A DNA stretch of 27,107 nt, taken from positions 1 through 27,107 of the forward strand of contig JAFQUG010000181.1 in assembly GCA_017408625.1 (NCBI GenBank), read 5' to 3'. The stretch is from Clostridia bacterium (lineage in GTDB: Bacteria; Bacillota_A; Clostridia; Oscillospirales; CAG-272). A program made the translations under genes and the position numbers. Below the pieces are notes generated by a model, which saw only the letters and a list, made by a program, of their open reading frames with translations, was not told the origin of the DNA and ran no database searches. Positions 23,728 through 27,107 of the stretch are shown piece after piece (positions within the stretch are counted from its first letter, which is position 1; each line of letters begins with the position of its first letter).

Positions 23728-23925
23728 TTACTTCTGAATCAGTTCTCTGATGTTTGCAGCGACCTTTGCGCTTGCGATGGTTGCACCGGTGCGCAGATGT
23801 CTCTTTCTCTTCTGATCCTTGATGCCAAGCTTGTGGCGGTGGTGGCTGTGGTTCATCTTAACCTTGCCGGTTCCGGTAACGGAAAATCTCTTAGCCGAAG
23901 CCTTATGTGTCTTAACCTTTCCCAT
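23728..23925 (-). CDS. rpmI: Large-subunit ribosomal protein L35
   Basis: A 65-residue very basic protein ([20 protein letters not shown], then HHRHKLGIK and KRHLRTGA). ATG 23925 is the true start: it gives the standard N terminus and has AAGGAG upstream. The longer frame from 23994 would add non-conserved residues. It lies between infC and rplT, 32 nt before the latter. Confidence 0.98.
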   Translation of the reverse strand: MGKVKTHKASAKRFSVTGTGKVKMNHSHHRHKLGIKDQKRKRHLRTGATIASAKVAANIRELIQK

Positions 23926-24033
23926 TTTACTTTTTCTCCTTTTCAATTTTGATTGGCGTGCCTTTGGCACTATCATTTTTCCCTCGGGGCGCAATGGAAA
24001 GGGCGCACCTTCGGGCTAATAAAATGAACAATG

Positions 24034-24558
24034 TTATTTTTTCTTTACGGGGGAGATCACAACGCTGAGCAGCTTACCGTTGAGTACGGGCTTCTTGTCT
24101 GTCGTACCAAGGTCCGCTACGTCCGCAATAAATCTGTCGATCATGTCCTTACCCAGCTGCTGGTGGCTCATCTCACGGCCGTGGAACACCAGAACGACCT
24201 TGACCTTGTTGCCCTGCTCGAGGAACTTGCGGCCGCGCTTCATTTTGGTTTCGTAGTCGTGGGTGTCAATGCGGCAGGAAAGCTGAATCTCCTTGATCTC
24301 AATCACCTGCTGCTTTTTCTTGGCTTCCTTTTCGCGCTTATCCTTTTCAAAGCGATACTTGCCGTAGTCCATGATCTTGCAAACGGGGGGATTTGCATCG
24401 GGAGACATCATCACAAGGTCCAAAGACTTGTCGTAAGCCATCTGAAGTGCCGCTTCAGAGCTCATGATGCCGAGCATTGCGCCGTCAGTGCCGATCACGC
24501 GGATCTGCGCACAGTTGATCTCTTCATTAATAAGCGTGTCTTTTTGATTGGTAGCGAT
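24034..24558 (-). CDS. infC: Translation initiation factor IF-3, apparent AUC start
   Basis: A 174-residue factor that keeps ribosomal subunits apart and checks start-codon pairing. The N-terminal part shows LINEEINCAQIRVIGTDG, and the C domain ends with VVLVFHGREMSHQQLGKDM and LLSVVISPVKKK. The first ATG, GTG or TTG in frame is GTG 24498, which would cut off the conserved INEEI segment. Reading upstream, the frame is open, and the codon nine bases after GGAGG (24572-24568) is ATC at 24558. This gives ATNQKDTLINEEI, a normal IF-3 beginning. IF-3 itself discriminates against AUU, AUC and AUA starts, so a rare start allows self-control as known for E. coli (AUU). Confidence 0.93.
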   Translation of the reverse strand: MATNQKDTLINEEINCAQIRVIGTDGAMLGIMSSEAALQMAYDKSLDLVMMSPDANPPVCKIMDYGKYRFEKDKREKEAKKKQQVIEIKEIQLSCRIDTHDYETKMKRGRKFLEQGNKVKVVLVFHGREMSHQQLGKDMIDRFIADVADLGTTDKKPVLNGKLLSVVISPVKKK

Positions 24559-24572
24559 GGGTATGCACCTCC
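24556..24572 (-). promoter_or_regulatory. infC ribosome binding site and AUC start codon
   Basis: GGAGG (24572-24568) is followed by 9 nt and ATC (24558-24556). The other near-cognate candidates fit worse: ATA at 24564 is only 3 nt away, and an ATT in the LINEE codons is far downstream. The bases at 24562-24557 (ACCCAT on the minus strand) can pair with ATGGGT at 24661-24656 in the leader, which might hide the start site. Confidence 0.7.
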
Positions 24573-24710
24573 GAAAAATAAAAATCGTACAGAAGCATTC
24601 TGCCCCCGTACGCCCACTGCACCGACCTTTGCCGACACAAGAAAAGAGAATATCAACCCATGCGCGCTCACGGCGGCAGGGTGGAAACCGAGGGGCTTCA
24701 CTTCATTTAC
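24573..24710 (-). ncRNA. infC operon leader, probable L20-type attenuation leader
   Basis: About 138 nt of untranslated RNA lie between the expected transcription start and the infC ribosome binding site. It ends in an intrinsic-terminator-like hairpin. An upstream CTGCCGCC can pair, with one mismatch, with the GGGGGCAG in the terminator stem and could act as an antiterminator arm. In Firmicutes this operon is known to be controlled by L20 binding to such a leader. I recognise the position and general design, not the detailed consensus, so class membership needs a covariance-model test. Confidence 0.55.
24574..24612 (-). terminator. Attenuator hairpin upstream of infC
   Basis: On the minus strand CGTACGGGGG (24612-24603) pairs with CTTCTGTACG (24595-24586), with three G-T wobbles and a 7-nt loop. 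It is followed immediately by ATTTTTATTTTT. The T-run ends one base before the GGAGG of infC, so termination here would stop all three genes. Confidence 0.7.
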
Positions 24711-24716
24711 CGTGCT

Positions 24717-24745
24717 ATTTTACCACAAGCAAACAGATTTGTCAA
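24717..24745 (-). promoter_or_regulatory. Promoter of infC-rpmI-rplT
   Basis: A perfect TTGACA (24745-24740), a 17-nt spacer and TAAAAT (24722-24717) on the minus strand form a strong housekeeping promoter, as expected for ribosomal protein genes. Confidence 0.88.
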
Positions 24746-25017
24746 TAGCTTTTCGAAAAAATTTTCTTTGTTTTACGTTTGTTTTTCACAGGCATTTTTT
24801 TCGGATCATTCGCGCCGTTTTGCCCGGGCAGACATACTCCCCGCAGTGCGCAGGTGCGCTCAATGCGCTTGCTCGGAGCGCCGCACGGAACAAGTGTTCG
24901 GTACGACATGCATGTCTATCGGGAAAATAGCCAAAATGCTTTTGAAAAAACATAACGATTTTCTCACCCGTAGTGCTTTTCACGAAATATCTCGTCAAAA
25001 ATCGTCAACTTTGCTAA
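24746..25017. other. Non-coding spacer between the divergent promoters
   Basis: I see no convincing gene in these 272 bases. The short open frames have no ribosome binding site or recognisable product. The left part is T-rich. The middle is GC-rich with overlapping small inverted repeats (GCGCAGGTGCGC, GACATGCATGTC). GAAC-AAGT-GTTC at 24888-24899 fits the GAACNNNNGTTC core of Firmicutes LexA boxes but is not placed next to a start codon. The right part is AT-rich and leads into the plus-strand promoter at 25018. Confidence 0.5.
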
Positions 25018-25046
25018 TTTACAAATCGCGCTTGATGCGGTATAAT
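25018..25046 (+). promoter_or_regulatory. Strong promoter ahead of the non-coding RNA candidate
   Basis: TTTACA (25018-25023), a 17-nt spacer and a perfect TATAAT (25041-25046). Transcription should begin near 25053, just before a stable hairpin. No coding region follows before the terminator at 25201-25231. Confidence 0.75.
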
Positions 25047-25052
25047 AATCTT

Positions 25053-25231
25053 GCTCGACGGAAGTGGATGTTCCGTCGCAAAAGTACAGCTCAAGTCGGA
25101 CTTTGTGGAATATCAATCTCATGGTATCAAGCGTGCAAAGACGCCAAACGTTGTACCTGCTCCGTTCACACAGGGCGTTTTTCGTGGACGGATACGGAAG
25201 CGGGATCGGTTTATGCCGATTCCGTTTTTTT
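25053..25231 (+). ncRNA. Candidate structured non-coding RNA of about 180 nt
   Basis: This region lies between a near-consensus promoter and an intrinsic terminator and has no credible open reading frame. It opens with a perfect 8-bp hairpin (CGACGGAA 25056-25063, TTCCGTCG 25071-25078, 7-nt loop). Further local pairings are possible: CAAAAGT with ACTTTG, GCGT with ACGC around a GCAAAG loop, and ACGCC with GGCGT. It ends in the terminator. The size fits 6S RNA and several other small RNAs, but I could not match it to a known family. It could also be a regulatory leader of lon, whose start is 160 nt further on. It is not tmRNA, SRP RNA or RNase P RNA by size and motifs. Confidence 0.5.
25201..25231 (+). 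terminator. Intrinsic terminator of the non-coding RNA candidate
   Basis: CGGGATCGG (25201-25209) pairs with CCGATTCCG (25216-25224) with one G-T wobble and a 6-nt loop, followed by seven T residues and, four bases on, seven more. An alternative stem uses ACGGAA (25194-25199) with TTCCGT (25220-25225), so two foldings compete. Confidence 0.82.
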
Positions 25232-25283
25232 GCGCATTTTTTTGAAAATATTATATTATAATTGTAAATAAACCTTGAAAGGT

Positions 25284-25313
25284 ATGGCATTTTTTACGCT
25301 GCTGTGTTATAAT
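25284..25313 (+). promoter_or_regulatory. Probable lon promoter with extended -10
   Basis: TGTTATAAT (25305-25313) is an extended -10 box (TGnTATAAT). The -35 is poor (ATGGCA at 25284-25289 with an 18-nt spacer), which extended -10 promoters tolerate. I see no CIRCE element or CtsR repeat near it, so heat-shock control of those types is not supported. Confidence 0.55.
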
Positions 25314-25392
25314 GCTAAATTGATATAGTGTTATCCGTTCTTTTGAATTGTAAATATATCGCAATCCCCTGTTACGAAAGGAATTTTTATTT

Positions 25393-27107
25393 ATGTCAGG
25401 ATATATCGAAAAGGCCGAGACGCTGACCATGCCCGTCATTGCCTTACGCGGCATTGTCGCCTTTCCCGGCGCAACCTTGAATTTTGACGTAGCCGACGAC
25501 AGCTTCGGCTCGGCAGAAGCGGCAAGACTTGCCGCACAAGGCTCTCTCCCCGTGCTTTTGATCTCTTTGCGCAATCCCGCAGAGCCGGACAGTGGCGAGC
25601 CCGAGCTCTCCAAGCTGTATCGCGTGGGCACTGTCGCCAAGATCAGACAAATGGTCAAATCGGGTGACGGACAGAGCCGCGCCATTGCCGTGGGTATGAC
25701 CCGCGGTATGCTGACTGCCCTGCACCCCGCCGACGGCGTATCCTACGCTGAGGTCATGTGCAAATCCTACGCACTGCGTGACAACGGCGGTATCCGTGCC
25801 GAGGCATACATGCGTCGCGCTTTGGAATCCATGGAGCGCGTGCTGCACCATCTTCCCGCATCCGGTCAGGAGCTTTTGCATGCGGCCCGTGCGCAAAAGG
25901 ATCCCGGTGTGCTGGCCGACATGATCGCAGCCAACGTGCTGCTGCGCCCCGAGGACAAGCAGACCGTGCTGGAATGCTTTGATCCCATGATCCGTATTGA
26001 AACCGTGACCATGATGCTGGATCACGAGGCTGAGATCTTAGAATGCGACGCCATGATCAACTCCCGCGTGCGCGAGAGGATCGCACGCCATCAAAAGGAA
26101 TATTACATGCGTGAGCAGATCCGCACCCTGCAGGAGGAGCTTGGCGAGGGTGACAACGAGATCTGGGAAAACAAAAGACGCATCGCACAGGCGCATCTGC
26201 CCGAGGAGGTAGAGAAAAAGCTGCTCAAGGAAAACGATCGCCTGTCGCGCACTCCCTTCGGCTCGGCCGAGGCGGGCGTGCTGGAGAACTATCTGGACGT
26301 TTGCCTTTCCCTGCCCTGGAATAAGAGCACTAAGGACCGCGTCAACATCGCGGCAGCCAAGAAGATTTTGGACGCAGATCATGACGGCCTGGACAAGGTC
26401 AAGGAGCGTATTTTGGAATTCCTGGCTGTCAAGCAGCTCTCTCCCGATCTGAAAAATCAGATCATTTGCTTAGTCGGCCCTCCCGGTGTGGGCAAAACCT
26501 CGATCGCCGCATCGGTCGCCCGCGCCATGAAGCGCAAGTACGTACGCGTCTCTTTGGGCGGTGTGCGTGACGAGGCCGACATCCGCGGCCATCGCAAGAC
26601 TTACATCGGCGCTATGCCCGGCAGAATCATCGACGCGGTCTCCCGCGCGGGTGTGCGCAATCCGCTCATTCTGCTTGACGAGATCGACAAGCTTTCGATC
26701 AGCGCGCACGGAGACCCCTCCTCTGCGCTGCTTGAGGTGCTGGATCCCGAGCAGAACAAATTCTTCCGCGACCACTTTGTGGAGCTTCCCTTCGACCTTT
26801 CGGACTGCCTGTTTATCGCAACGGCCAATACGCTGGAGACGGTACCGCGCCCCTTGATCGACCGCATGGAGATCATTGAGCTCAAAACCTATACCAAAAG
26901 CGAAAAGCGCAGCATTGCAAAGAACCACCTGATCGGCAAGCAGCTTAGCCGCCACGGACTCTCCAAACGCACGGTCAAAATCACCGATGCAGCCGTGGAC
27001 GAGCTGATCGAATACTATACCCGTGAGGCGGGCGTGCGTAATCTGGAGCGCGCCATTGCAGAGCTTGCGCGCAAGGCAGCCAAGAGAATGATCGAGCAGG
27101 AATGCAA
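25393..27107 (+). CDS. lon: ATP-dependent protease Lon (3' end beyond window)
   Basis: The first 571 residues of LonA, the cytosolic AAA+ protease that degrades misfolded and regulatory proteins. The N-terminal substrate-binding domain begins TMPVIALRGIVAFPGATLNFDV. The linker contains HQKEYYMREQIRTLQEELG. The ATPase domain has Walker A GPPGVGKTS (362-370), GGVRDEADIRGHRKTYIGAMPGR just after it, and Walker B LILLDEID (D429, E430), then the sensor segment ATANTLETVPRPLIDRMEII. The proteolytic Ser-Lys domain lies past the right edge. ATG 25393 has GAAAGGA about 10 nt upstream. It is transcribed divergently from infC, with no tie to the minus-strand operon apparent. Confidence 0.96.
   Translation, partial: MSGYIEKAETLTMPVIALRGIVAFPGATLNFDVADDSFGSAEAARLAAQGSLPVLLISLRNPAEPDSGEPELSKLYRVGTVAKIRQMVKSGDGQSRAIAVGMTRGMLTALHPADGVSYAEVMCKSYALRDNGGIRAEAYMRRALESMERVLHHLPASGQELLHAARAQKDPGVLADMIAANVLLRPEDKQTVLECFDPMIRIETVTMMLDHEAEILECDAMINSRVRERIARHQKEYYMREQIRTLQEELGEGDNEIWENKRRIAQAHLPEEVEKKLLKENDRLSRTPFGSAEAGVLENYLDVCLSLPWNKSTKDRVNIAAAKKILDADHDGLDKVKERILEFLAVKQLSPDLKNQIICLVGPPGVGKTSIAASVARAMKRKYVRVSLGGVRDEADIRGHRKTYIGAMPGRIIDAVSRAGVRNPLILLDEIDKLSISAHGDPSSALLEVLDPEQNKFFRDHFVELPFDLSDCLFIATANTLETVPRPLIDRMEIIELKTYTKSEKRSIAKNHLIGKQLSRHGLSKRTVKITDAAVDELIEYYTREAGVRNLERAIAELARKAAKRMIEQEC

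Noticed and set aside
23958..23970. Hairpin GTGCC-TTT-GGCAC between infC and rpmI
   Set aside because: The stem is only 5 bp with no T-run on the minus strand, so it is not a terminator. A role in L20 translational control cannot be excluded but is unsupported.
25051..25261. Small open frames of about 64 codons inside the RNA candidate
   Set aside because: No ribosome binding site precedes them, and they run into the terminator hairpin, so a coding role is unlikely.
24660..25271. Open frame of 203 codons on the plus strand in the infC-lon spacer
   Set aside because: It runs through the infC leader, its promoter and the non-coding RNA with its terminator, and lacks a ribosome binding site and any known motif.
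25232..25392. Search for CIRCE or CtsR sites controlling lon
   Set aside because: No TTAGCACTC-N9-GAGTGCTAA palindrome or tandem heptads were seen.
1..27107. CRISPR arrays, insertion sequences, tRNA genes, prophage genes
   Set aside because: No regularly spaced repeats, transposase or integrase motifs, or tRNA-like cloverleafs were found; the tandem repeat at 7701 is coding and has only two units.

Overview
The window reads as a piece of a Clostridia chromosome, most likely an anaerobic gut-type member near Oscillospirales or Christensenellales. That placement is an inference. It rests on the gene order, the Gram-positive gene set (RNase III-SMC-FtsY, YhbY-NadD-YqeK-RsfS, DprA-TopA-TrmFO, IF3-L35-L20), strong GGAGG-type ribosome binding sites, and lipoproteins and tail-anchored surface proteins but no outer-membrane genes. 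Base composition is balanced, and the long open frames opposite real genes are a by-product of codon bias. No tRNA, rRNA, CRISPR, transposase, integrase or phage gene was seen.

Layout. Almost everything is on the minus strand, so transcription runs from high to low coordinates. (1) 24745-23342: infC-rpmI-rplT, driven by a near-consensus promoter, with a leader ending in an attenuator-like hairpin and an IF-3 gene that appears to start at AUC. (2) 23251-8536: a tightly packed run of 13 housekeeping genes (TrmH-type methyltransferase, dprA, topA, trmFO, rnc, Elp3-like radical SAM gene, smc, ftsY, rdgB, yhbY, nadD, yqeK, rsfS). They cover tRNA and rRNA modification, ribosome assembly, chromosome segregation, DNA topology, protein targeting, and nucleotide and NAD metabolism. 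In Bacillus these sit in three separate conserved blocks. (3) 8416-2270: four tandem paralogous genes for secreted, C-terminally membrane-anchored proteins of unknown function. Two of the junctions have the downstream gene's ribosome binding site inside the upstream gene's last codons. (4) 2194-1: two paralogous solute-binding lipoproteins, each with its own strong promoter, the second cut by the window edge. (5) On the plus strand, 25018-25231 holds a promoter plus terminator enclosing a non-coding RNA candidate of about 180 nt, followed by lon, which is cut by the right edge.

The parts that are not routine are the four-gene surface-protein array, the unassigned RNA upstream of lon, and the infC start and leader. 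The surface proteins have no recognisable enzyme motif. Their layout (GG-leader strand, YTxxNPTD strand, late W-x-x-x-G strand, then a hydrophobic anchor) recalls from memory the uncharacterised DUF4424 secreted proteins. That is a hypothesis for profile searching, not an assignment.
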